This document shows positions 1 through 6,761 of a stretch of 64,000 nucleotides of DNA, piece after piece. A model generated the notes under the pieces. That model did no database searches, was not told where the DNA came from, and saw only the letters and a program-made list of their open reading frames with translations. Each line of letters opens with the position of its first letter. The stretch's first letter is position 1. Both the position numbers and the translations under genes were made by a program. The stretch is from Collimonas fungivorans (lineage in GTDB: Bacteria; Pseudomonadota; Gammaproteobacteria; Burkholderiales; Burkholderiaceae_D), in assembly GCF_001584145.1 (NCBI RefSeq), contig NZ_CP013232.1, positions 3,658,001-3,722,000 on the forward strand. The letters run 5' to 3'.

Positions 1-94
1 AGACATCGGTATTGCCCGGAAACAGCAGCAGGCCGGAAGAAAAGCGCTGTTTCAGCTGCTGCCGGCGCTGGCTGTAGACGGCCGGCTTAAACAT
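1..94 (-). CDS. M24 family aminopeptidase P-like protein, N-terminal fragment
   Basis: The reverse strand is open from position 94 to the window edge (31 codons). The visible part, with QRRQQLKQRFSSGLLLFPGN, has the look of the start of the AMP_N domain of Xaa-Pro aminopeptidases: a run of Arg/Gln followed by a hydrophobic strand and P-G-N. The catalytic M24 domain lies outside the window, so metal ligands cannot be checked. An in-frame ATG at 118 would add eight residues and has a purine-rich AGGCAG upstream; the ATG at 94 has CGAGG. Which is used is unclear. It lies downstream of the HTH-cupin regulator on the same strand, which suggests peptide or amino acid catabolism together with the transporter module to the right. 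Confidence 0.55.
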   Translation of the reverse strand, partial: MFKPAVYSQRRQQLKQRFSSGLLLFPGNTDV

Positions 95-282
95 CGCGGC
101 CTCGCGCCTGGTCCGCATCGAACATCTGCCTGATTGATTCTTGGTGCATCGTCACTCCATTCCGCTGTCATTGCCAAGGTCTTTGTCGACCTCGTGTCTG
201 GCGCCTGCAGCCGGGGCAATATATATGTTTTCACAATTTACAAAACAACAGCAAAAACCATGCCACGGACCTGTCCTGCGTC

Positions 283-897
283 TCAAAAAAATTCGGTGCC
301 CCGTAATAACTGTTCCTGCTCCCGGCACGCAGTCGATTGCGGGCCGTCGAACAGCGCCACGGTGCCGACCCAGATCACTTCAGCCACCTGGTTTTCGTGC
401 GGCAGCGATTCGATGCTGTGCGGGATATTGGCGTCGAAATGCAGGCTGTCGCCGACACTCAGCACATAGCTGTCTTTACCTACCGTGTAGCCGACCTGCC
501 CGCTCAGCACGAAGATCATTTCATCGCCTTCGTGCGACACCAATTCCGATTTGTAGCCGGCCGGCATGGTGAACTTCACCGAATGCACCTGGCTGCCGGG
601 GAATACCGTCGAGAGTCGTTCGTATTTGACGCGGCCGCTGGCCACCGAGTAGGGCTGCCGCTGGCTGCGGTAGGTATCCGGCCGCAATTGCGCCGGTTGT
701 TTGATCAGGTCGCCGATCGTCACGCCGAGCGCCTTGGCGATCACCACCAGCGAGGTGATGGAAGGACTGGTCTGGCTGCGCTCAAGCTGCGAAATGAAGC
801 CCGCGGTCAACCCGGTTTCGGCCGCGACCTGCACCAGTGTCTTCTTGACAGCATGACGCCGCGCGCGGATCGAGCTCCCCAGCTGTGGCATTTCCAT
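283..897 (-). CDS. XRE-family HTH regulator with C-terminal cupin domain
   Basis: A 204-residue protein with an N-terminal XRE/Cro helix-turn-helix at about residues 8-62 (recognition region around TAGFISQLERSQTSPSI) and a single cupin_2 barrel at about 120-190 (HEGDEMIFVLSGQ, then PHSIESL). This architecture is that of PuuR-like regulators, which sense a small metabolite in the cupin and repress genes for its uptake and breakdown. It is divergent from an amino acid ABC transporter and oxidase operon, which it probably controls. Direct repeats just upstream of its start (934-960) are a candidate operator. The ligand cannot be told from the sequence; an amino acid or polyamine is likely from context. 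Confidence 0.85.
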   Translation of the reverse strand: MEMPQLGSSIRARRHAVKKTLVQVAAETGLTAGFISQLERSQTSPSITSLVVIAKALGVTIGDLIKQPAQLRPDTYRSQRQPYSVASGRVKYERLSTVFPGSQVHSVKFTMPAGYKSELVSHEGDEMIFVLSGQVGYTVGKDSYVLSVGDSLHFDANIPHSIESLPHENQVAEVIWVGTVALFDGPQSTACREQEQLLRGTEFF

Positions 898-1253
898 TGT
901 TCCTGTCTCCGGCCCGTACCTTGTCGTATCTGGTACTTGTTTGTTACTTGTTTATTACTTCCGCATCGAACCGCGCCAGGCGTTAATTCAACAGTAACTT
1001 TTTAATATTCAGCACCAGCGCCGCAGCGTCCATTGCAGCTACAGTTGTAACGGAAACAGCGGCGGTCAGGCGTCGGAAATTATAGTCACACTAAAATTTG
1101 AGTCAAGAACCTTTTTCAAATTATCTTAGTACACAGGCCTTGATCTTGCTTGGGGATGAGGGGCAGCGGGCGCATTTTCGGATGACTTTCAACTTCAAAG
1201 CGGGTATTTTCAACTATACCTTTTCCAGCCAACCCTGATTCAAGAAGGCAGAC
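898..1253. other. Divergent intergenic region, no gene
   Basis: This 356-base region separates the HTH-cupin regulator from the ABC transporter operon. It is richer in A+T around 1075-1130. A possible plus-strand promoter is TTGAGT at 1098-1103 and TATCTT at 1122-1127 with an 18-base spacer; this is a weak match. The direct repeats at 934-960 are listed separately. I see no credible ORF or RNA. Confidence 0.4.
934..960. promoter_or_regulatory. Direct repeats TACTTGTTT, candidate operator of the HTH-cupin regulator
   Basis: TACTTGTTT occurs at 934-942 and again at 945-953, followed by TACTT at 956-960. The period is 11 bases, close to one helical turn, so all copies face the same side of DNA. 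The array lies 36-60 bases upstream of the regulator start, a position suited to autorepression. The link to this regulator is inferred. Confidence 0.45.
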
Positions 1254-2090
1254 ATGCATATCAATCGACGCAATTTCATCGCCCAGGCCATTGCCGTTGG
1301 CTCGCTAGCCGCGGCCAGCCCGGTATTTTCCCAGGAACCGGAATCGACCGCCGCCAGGATCAAGCGCACCGGCAAGCTGCGCATGGGAGCCATCAACGGC
1401 GCCTCGCCGTATTTCACCAAGGACCTGGCAAGCGGCGAATGGAAGGGTTTCATGGTGGACCTGGGGCGTGACTTGGCGAAATACCTGAAAGCCGAAGTCG
1501 AATGGGTGGAAACCACCTGGGGCAACGCCGTGCTCGACGTGCAGACCAACAAGATCGATTGCCAGCTCGGCATGGCGCCCTCGCCGGCGCGGCGCGAAGT
1601 GGTCGATTTTTCCGCGCCGATTTTCCAGAACTACAACACGGTGGTGGCCAGGAAGGGTTTTAACTTTGAGCGCTGGGAGCAGCTCAATTCACCTGCCGTC
1701 AAGGTCGCAGTCGATGTCGGCTCCAGCCACGACCAGCTGGTCACCAGGATATTGCCGAAGGCGAGCATATTGCGCTTCGAAACCTCGGCCGCCGCCACCA
1801 TGGCGCTGCAATCCGGCCGCGTCGACTGCCAGGTGCTGGTCATCCTGCTTTCAACCGCCCTGCTGACCAAGCTGCCGAACGTCGGCCATATCGTATTCCC
1901 GTCCCCCGACGAAACCAACCCGACCAATGTCGGCATCCGCAAGCAGTCCGACCAGGCATTCACCAAATCGGTGAATGCCTGGCTGGAAGAAGCCAGGGCC
2001 TCAGGCAAAGTGAAAAGCACCATCATTTCCAATATGCAAACGCTGGTCGGCGTACCGCCGACGGCATTTCCACCCCAGGTTCACTTTTAA
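1254..2090 (+). CDS. Amino acid ABC transporter substrate-binding protein
   Basis: A 278-residue periplasmic binding protein of the SBP_bac_3 family. The N-terminus has a twin-arginine-like motif (NRRNFIAQ) and a hydrophobic stretch with a likely cleavage after about residue 27 (SPVFSQ), so export by Tat or Sec is expected. The body shows family features: GKLRMGAINGASPYF at the start of lobe 1 and GMAPSPARREVVDFSAP further on, where substrate-contacting Arg/Asp residues usually lie. RBS AAGAAGG precedes the ATG. It heads a transporter operon with the permease 14 bases downstream and the ATPase after that. The substrate is probably a polar or D-amino acid, given the amino acid oxidase and racemase downstream. 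Confidence 0.9.
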   Translation: MHINRRNFIAQAIAVGSLAAASPVFSQEPESTAARIKRTGKLRMGAINGASPYFTKDLASGEWKGFMVDLGRDLAKYLKAEVEWVETTWGNAVLDVQTNKIDCQLGMAPSPARREVVDFSAPIFQNYNTVVARKGFNFERWEQLNSPAVKVAVDVGSSHDQLVTRILPKASILRFETSAAATMALQSGRVDCQVLVILLSTALLTKLPNVGHIVFPSPDETNPTNVGIRKQSDQAFTKSVNAWLEEARASGKVKSTIISNMQTLVGVPPTAFPPQVHF

Positions 2091-2104
2091 GCTGTGAGGC
2101 AGGC

Positions 2105-2773
2105 ATGTATCAGTGGGATTTCCATACGCTTTGGCAATACAGGAACATCATATTCACAGGTTTTGGCTACACGGTAGGCTACACCGTCATCGTCGTCATA
2201 CTGGGGCTGCTGGTCGGACTGATCACCGGGCTGTGCCGGCTGTCGCCGAAGGTATATATATCCGGGCCATTCCGGGCTTATGTGGAACTGTTCAGGTGCA
2301 CGCCGGTACTGGTGCAGCTGATCTGGTTTTATTATGCGCTGCCCATCTTGACCGGCATCGAACTGACGCCGGGCATGGCGGCAGTGCTGTCGCTGACCTT
2401 GTACGGCGGCGCCTTCTACTCTGAAATCATCCGCGGCGGCGTGATTTCCATCGATCCCGGGCAATCGGAAGCCGGCATGGCGCTGGGCATGACCCAGTTC
2501 CAGCTGATGCGGCGCGTGGTGCTGCCGCAAGCGTTCAAACGCATGACGCCGCCGCTGGTCAGCCAATCCATCATGCAGCTGAAGAATACTTCGCTGCTGT
2601 CGGTGCTGGCGGTGCCCGACCTGCTCTACCAGGGGCAGATCATTGCCCACGACACCTACCGCCCGCTGGAAATCTATTCGCTGATCGCCATCCTGTATTT
2701 CGCGATCTTGCTGCCGGCGACAATCCTGGCCAAGCGGCTCGAAGTCAAGGTGTCCGACGGCCGGGGAGCATGA
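2105..2773 (+). CDS. Amino acid ABC transporter permease
   Basis: A 222-residue HisM/GlnP-type inner-membrane permease with about five transmembrane segments, the first at residues 18-42. The cytoplasmic EAA loop that docks on the ATPase is visible at about 121-143 (SEAGMALGMTQFQLMRRVVL, with the conserved Glu, Ala and Gly). Only one permease gene is present, so the transporter is presumably a homodimer in the membrane. The stop overlaps the ATG of the ATPase (ATGA), a sign of translational coupling. Confidence 0.92.
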   Translation: MYQWDFHTLWQYRNIIFTGFGYTVGYTVIVVILGLLVGLITGLCRLSPKVYISGPFRAYVELFRCTPVLVQLIWFYYALPILTGIELTPGMAAVLSLTLYGGAFYSEIIRGGVISIDPGQSEAGMALGMTQFQLMRRVVLPQAFKRMTPPLVSQSIMQLKNTSLLSVLAVPDLLYQGQIIAHDTYRPLEIYSLIAILYFAILLPATILAKRLEVKVSDGRGA

Positions 2774-3546
2774 CCATGGACAACCCAATGATTTCAATCA
2801 GCAACCTTAAAAAATGTTTTGGCGATAACACTGTCCTGAAAGATATCTCCCTGCAGATCGGCAAAGGCTCGGTAGTGGCGATGATCGGGCCTTCCGGTTC
2901 CGGCAAGTCAACCCTGCTTCGCTGCATCAACCTGCTGACGATTCCCGACGCTGGCGTCGTAAATGTCGGCGGCCAGTCGATCATATTTGACGGCAAGCAG
3001 ACAACGCTGCCGAAAGCGCGCGACCTGGCGAAATTCCGTTCCAAGACCGGCATGGTGTTCCAGCACTTCAACCTGTTTCCGCACATGACGGTGCAGCAGA
3101 ACGTCATGGAAGGCATGGTCACTGTGCTGAAGATACCGAAGCAGGAAGCGCGCGCCGCGGCCGACGCCCTGCTGCAGCGGGTTGGACTGAGCGACCGCGC
3201 AGACGCCTATCCAAGCATGCTGTCGGGAGGACAAAAGCAGCGGGTGGCGATTGCCAGGGCTCTGGCCATGAAACCCGACGTCATGCTGTTCGACGAAGCC
3301 ACTTCCGCGCTGGACCCTGAACTGGTGGGCGAAGTGCTGAACGTCATCCGCGCGCTGGCGGCGGACGGCATGACCATGATCCTGGTGACGCATGAAATCG
3401 CGTTTGCAAAAGAGGTGGCCGACCAGGTCATTTTCATGCGCGACGGCGTCGTGGTCGAATCCGGGCCGCCAGCCATCGTCATCGACGATCCTGTGCAGGA
3501 AGCCACGCGCAGTTTCCTGTCGCGCTTCAAGAACAGCGGCCACTGA
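2770..3546 (+). CDS. Amino acid ABC transporter ATP-binding protein (GlnQ-like)
   Basis: A 258-residue ATPase of the polar amino acid transporter group. Walker A GPSGSGKST is at about residues 38-46, the Q-loop lies in FRSKTGMVFQHFNLFPHM, the signature LSGGQKQRVAIARAL is at about 151-165, Walker B VMLFDEATSALDP follows, and the H-loop is VTHEIAFA. All catalytic residues are present. It energises uptake with the binding protein and permease upstream and overlaps the permease by four bases. A second in-frame ATG lies two codons in and could also be the start. Confidence 0.95.
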   Translation: MTMDNPMISISNLKKCFGDNTVLKDISLQIGKGSVVAMIGPSGSGKSTLLRCINLLTIPDAGVVNVGGQSIIFDGKQTTLPKARDLAKFRSKTGMVFQHFNLFPHMTVQQNVMEGMVTVLKIPKQEARAAADALLQRVGLSDRADAYPSMLSGGQKQRVAIARALAMKPDVMLFDEATSALDPELVGEVLNVIRALAADGMTMILVTHEIAFAKEVADQVIFMRDGVVVESGPPAIVIDDPVQEATRSFLSRFKNSGH

Positions 3547-3574
3547 GCGTGGCGCCGCCTTTGAAGGAAGCACC

Positions 3575-4870
3575 TTGAATCCAATCGACAACCAGCCCGC
3601 GAAGCTGCCCACCCCCTTGCGCGTGGTGGTCATCGGCGCCGGCATTGTCGGCGCCGCCTGCGCCATCGAATTGCTGCGCGACGGCCACCAGGTCACCCTG
3701 GTCGATCCGGGCGAACCCGGCGGCGCGCAGGCCGCCAGCTACGGCAATGCGGCATGGCTGAGCCCGGCTTCGGTGGTGCCGATGTCGATGCCTGGCCTGT
3801 GGAAAAAATTGCCGGGATATCTGTTCGATAAAAACAGCCCCTTGACCATCCGCTGGAGCGCCCTGCCGTCGCTGCTGCCATGGCTGGCCAGGTTCATCTG
3901 GGCCGGCGCCAGCGTGGCTCGGGTCGAAGCCACCGCCCGGGCGTTGTCCGCCCTGCTGCGCGATGCGCCGGCACGGCATCGCGCGCTGGCGCAGGAAGCC
4001 GGCGTGCCCGACCTGATAATCAGCCGCGGGCTGCTGTATGCCTATCCCGACCGCGCCGCCTTCGAAGCGGAAGCGCTGGCCTGGCGCTTGCGGCGCGACA
4101 ATGCGGTGAGCTGGAAGGAACTTGATGCGCAGGCAATACGCGAGCTGGTTCCCGAACTGGACCACAGGTATCAATTCGCCATCCTGCTGGAACAAGGCGC
4201 CAACTGCGCCGACCCGGGCGCCTATGTGGCAGCGCTGGTGCGCCATGCGCTGGGCCTGGGAGCTTCCCTGCATCAGGCCAGGGCGACCGGGCTCGACCTG
4301 CAGGACGGCCGCTTGCGCGCCGTCCTTACCGACCGCGGTCAACTCCCCTGCGAGCGTGCCGTGATTGCCGCCGGCATCCACTCCAAGGCGCTGGCCAGGT
4401 TGGCGGGCGACAAGGTCGTCATGGAAAGCGAACGCGGCTATCACGTTGTCATAGAAAATCCGCCCTTCAAGCTGGCGTTGCCGGTGATGCCGGCGGACGC
4501 CAAGACCGGCAATACCTCGACGCTGGCCGGCTTGCGCATTGCCGGCCAGGTGGAGCTGACCAGCTTGCAGGCGAAGCCGGACTGGAGCCGCACCGACACC
4601 CTCCTGCGCCACGCGGCGGCGACCTATCCGGCGCTGGCAGCGTCGATCGGGACAGCATCCATCCAGCGCTGGATAGGACATCGGCCGTCCACCACCGATG
4701 GCCTGCCGGTGCTGGGGCCGGCGTCCGGTTGCCAGGACGTGATCCACGCTTTCGGGCACGGCCATGTCGGCCTGGCGTCGGGGCCGGTTTCCGGGAGGCT
4801 GGTGGCCGACCTGATATCCGGCCGCGCACCTGTTGTCGATCCGGCGCCCTACTCGGTAAAACGGTTTTAG
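3575..4870 (+). CDS. FAD-dependent D-amino acid dehydrogenase/oxidase (DadA-like)
   Basis: About 431 residues of the DAO/GlcD flavoprotein superfamily. An N-terminal dinucleotide fold VVVIGAGIVGAACAIELL is followed by the acidic end of the second strand (VTLVDPGEPGG), and the C-terminus has the FAD-contacting IGHRPSTTDGLPVLGP and HAFGHGHVGLASGP typical of DadA. I chose TTG at 3575 because AAGGAAG lies just upstream and no ATG fits; the reading frame is open further upstream but is the shadow of the ATPase. It probably oxidises a D-amino acid or N-substituted amino acid brought in by the transporter to a 2-oxo acid. Hydroxyproline or opine oxidation is a possible alternative. Confidence 0.85.
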   Translation: MNPIDNQPAKLPTPLRVVVIGAGIVGAACAIELLRDGHQVTLVDPGEPGGAQAASYGNAAWLSPASVVPMSMPGLWKKLPGYLFDKNSPLTIRWSALPSLLPWLARFIWAGASVARVEATARALSALLRDAPARHRALAQEAGVPDLIISRGLLYAYPDRAAFEAEALAWRLRRDNAVSWKELDAQAIRELVPELDHRYQFAILLEQGANCADPGAYVAALVRHALGLGASLHQARATGLDLQDGRLRAVLTDRGQLPCERAVIAAGIHSKALARLAGDKVVMESERGYHVVIENPPFKLALPVMPADAKTGNTSTLAGLRIAGQVELTSLQAKPDWSRTDTLLRHAAATYPALAASIGTASIQRWIGHRPSTTDGLPVLGPASGCQDVIHAFGHGHVGLASGPVSGRLVADLISGRAPVVDPAPYSVKRF

Positions 4871-4932
4871 AAACATCGAATTCTCAGCTGCCGCAGATTC
4901 GGCTTAAACTTGCATCAAACTCGGGAGAAAAC

Positions 4933-5679
4933 ATGATTGTTCGCGGCGGACGCGCCACATATGGGGAGAGTGTCGGCATTCTTGTGCTGGATACGAAATT
5001 TCCGCGCATCCCGGGCGATATCGGCAACGCCACCACATTCGACTTCCCGGTGCGTTACAAGGTCGTGGCGGGGGCAAAAGCAGAGCAGATCGTTGCTGCG
5101 CCCGACCGGGCGCGCGCGCTGCTGCCGGCATTTATCGAAGCCGCCAGGGAGCTCGAGAACGACGGCGTGCGCGCCATCACCACCACCTGCGGTTTCCTGA
5201 CCGTAGTCCAGGATGAAATTGCCGAGGCTGTCAGCGTACCGGTCATTACTTCCAGCCTGTTCCTCGTCCCGCTGCTGAGGCGCATGCTAGGCCCCAGGCG
5301 CAGCATCGGCGTGGTCACCGCCGACGCCAACAGCCTGTCCGCCGGCCATCTGCGCGCGGCCGGCATCGACCCCGGCTGGCAACTGATTATCAAAGGAATG
5401 GAATCGCGCCCGTCGTTCGGAACCATCCTGGGTACAGGCAGCGATCCTGACCATGCGCTTGACATCGACCAGGTCAGGCGCGAAGTGATGGAAACATGCC
5501 TGGCCATGCAGGCCGAAGCGCCTGACCTCGGTGCGTTCCTGTTCGAATGCACCAACCTGCAGCCGTACGCTGCGGCAGTGCAAGCCGCCACCGGACTTCC
5601 CATCTTCGGCATCTATCATGTCGTCAACCTGCTTCACTCCGCCGCGGTGGCGCCTGGTTTTGCGCAAGGCTACCTGTAA
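4933..5679 (+). CDS. Aspartate/glutamate racemase family protein
   Basis: A 248-residue protein of the Asp/Glu/hydantoin racemase superfamily. Two cysteines in family-typical places are visible, in TTTCGFL near residue 85 and in FECTNLQPY near residue 200; such a pair acts as the two acid/base catalysts. The ATG at 4933 has GGGAGA upstream; the frame is open for 68 further codons but without a better start. Being last in an operon of amino acid uptake and oxidation genes, it could interconvert enantiomers of the imported amino acid. The substrate is not determined by sequence. Confidence 0.82.
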   Translation: MIVRGGRATYGESVGILVLDTKFPRIPGDIGNATTFDFPVRYKVVAGAKAEQIVAAPDRARALLPAFIEAARELENDGVRAITTTCGFLTVVQDEIAEAVSVPVITSSLFLVPLLRRMLGPRRSIGVVTADANSLSAGHLRAAGIDPGWQLIIKGMESRPSFGTILGTGSDPDHALDIDQVRREVMETCLAMQAEAPDLGAFLFECTNLQPYAAAVQAATGLPIFGIYHVVNLLHSAAVAPGFAQGYL

Positions 5680-5722
5680 TCTCAAGCCTGGCCGCCGGCA
5701 GAGATGCCGTGGTGCATGATCC

Positions 5723-6163
5723 TTACTCGCGTACCAGACGCAGCCAATGCAAGGTCGAATCATCCTCCGCCGGCAGCGCCGACCTGAGGCCGCCGAGCTG
5801 CTTCATGGCAGCGTCATAGCTTGCCTGGCTGTCTGTCTTGTGTGACCTGTGCTCGATTCTCTTGCACCATTCATCACCAAAGACAGCGATGCGTTCAAGC
5901 ATCATGCGCAACTCCTGGTCATCTTGCATCTGCGCCGCCAGGCGACGCCATACTGCATTTTTATTCCAGCGCAGAAAACGCATGTAGGTGGTATTCCACT
6001 TGCCGAATCGCAGCGGCAAATCGTGCCAGAGGCGGTGTCCGGCCGAAATCCACAGGACGGCATCGATAAACAGGCGATTATTGTGCGCCTTGGCGCCACT
6101 GTCCCCTGCCCTCCCGGTCATCAGAGGTTCCAGCTTTTCCCATTGGGCATTTCGCAGTTTCAT
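5723..6163 (-). CDS. IS5-type transposase orfA-like protein (DUF4096), no catalytic partner
   Basis: A 146-residue protein. Residues 1-72 match the N-terminal domain of IS5-family transposases: LRNAQWEKLEPLM, NRLFIDAVLWI, HDLPLRFGKWNT, YMRFLRWNKNAVW. The remaining 70 residues do not show the DDE catalytic region, and no orfB follows: the next 40 bases lead straight into the end of the racemase gene. No terminal inverted repeats or target duplication were seen. It follows a small zinc-ribbon gene by 24 bases. Either this is a remnant of an insertion sequence or a domesticated DNA-binding domain; the intact frame and tidy C-terminus favour the latter slightly. Confidence 0.6.
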   Translation of the reverse strand: MKLRNAQWEKLEPLMTGRAGDSGAKAHNNRLFIDAVLWISAGHRLWHDLPLRFGKWNTTYMRFLRWNKNAVWRRLAAQMQDDQELRMMLERIAVFGDEWCKRIEHRSHKTDSQASYDAAMKQLGGLRSALPAEDDSTLHWLRLVRE

Positions 6164-6187
6164 AATGAAAATGGCCTCGCGCCGGCC

Positions 6188-6403
6188 CTATTTATCCCGC
6201 TTTGCCGCGGCTTCGCGCTGGAGCCGGCGGTTTTCCTGGCAGCGATAACAAATCCAGCGCCGGGTCTTGTTGCACTCGACGAAATCGCCGTCGGCTGCGG
6301 GTACCTCGCCTTGATGGTGCGCACAGAACCGCCTGCCGGTGGCGTTTGCGGCGGCCTGGGTCACCAGCACCAGCCGGTCCGACCGCTGTGAATATGTGCT
6401 CAT
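6188..6403 (-). CDS. Small zinc-ribbon-like hypothetical protein
   Basis: A 71-residue protein with possible metal ligands grouped as C-x-H-H (FCAHHQG, about residues 27-30), then VECNKTRRWICYRCQENR with cysteines near 44, 52 and 55. The second half is very basic. I do not recognise the family. AAAGGAGACC is well placed upstream of the ATG, so it is likely translated. It forms a two-gene unit with the IS5-orfA-like gene and follows the terminator-plus-tag element at 6495-6542. A nucleic-acid-binding role is a guess from charge and cysteines only. Confidence 0.55.
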   Translation of the reverse strand: MSTYSQRSDRLVLVTQAAANATGRRFCAHHQGEVPAADGDFVECNKTRRWICYRCQENRRLQREAAAKRDK

Positions 6404-6494
6404 TGTTGGTCTCCTTTCCCAAAAACGACTTCAGACAAATCTTTCGCTGCTGCGCCGCTCGCGACAGTTCCACGGCGCCGGCAGTTAGAGACGT

Positions 6495-6513
6495 CCACTA
6501 GAGATGCCCGTCC
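6495..6513 (-). repeat. 19-base tag, copy A
   Basis: On the minus strand this is GGACGGGCATCTCTAGTGG, identical in all 19 positions to copy B at 9899-9917. It sits just after a terminator-like hairpin and 92 bases before the start of the zinc-ribbon gene. Confidence 0.75.
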
Positions 6514-6518
6514 AAAAC

Positions 6519-6542
6519 AAAAAAAGGGCCACATTGTGGCCC
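6519..6542 (-). terminator. Intrinsic terminator hairpin upstream of the zinc-ribbon gene
   Basis: On the minus strand GGGCCACAATGTGGCCC forms a near-perfect palindromic stem (6526-6542) followed by seven T (6519-6525). It could end transcription from the autotransporter, but because the same arrangement also precedes the autotransporter it may be a leader attenuator. Confidence 0.7.
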
Positions 6543-6761
6543 GACGAGTCATGAACGCTTTTCCGATGCGGCTTGCCGCATCCGGCGCCGCAACGCAGGG
6601 AAGCACCGGCCACGCAACAAGGGAGACGCCGTAAGGCTGGATTGCTGCCGGTTGTCGGGGTTTTTCATGTGCAGGCACTCGCCGACTGATCCTGCGGGCA
6701 CTCACCGCTTGCGCGGAGCCGTGCCCTGGCTGTCATCAAATCTTTCCTTTCGCATACATTG

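Larger units (their letters stand above)
6404..6761. other. Intergenic region between the autotransporter and the zinc-ribbon gene
   Basis: No convincing gene. It carries the leader of the zinc-ribbon gene, one copy of the terminator-plus-tag repeat (6495-6542) and about 200 bases after the autotransporter stop. A minus-strand ORF at 6400-6705 merely reads through the repeat and was rejected. Confidence 0.5.

Noticed and set aside
6400..6705. Minus-strand ORF containing the motif WPFFCFGRASLV
   Set aside because: That peptide is only the translation of the 19-base tag and T run; a matching peptide appears in the false N-terminal extension of the autotransporter for the same reason.
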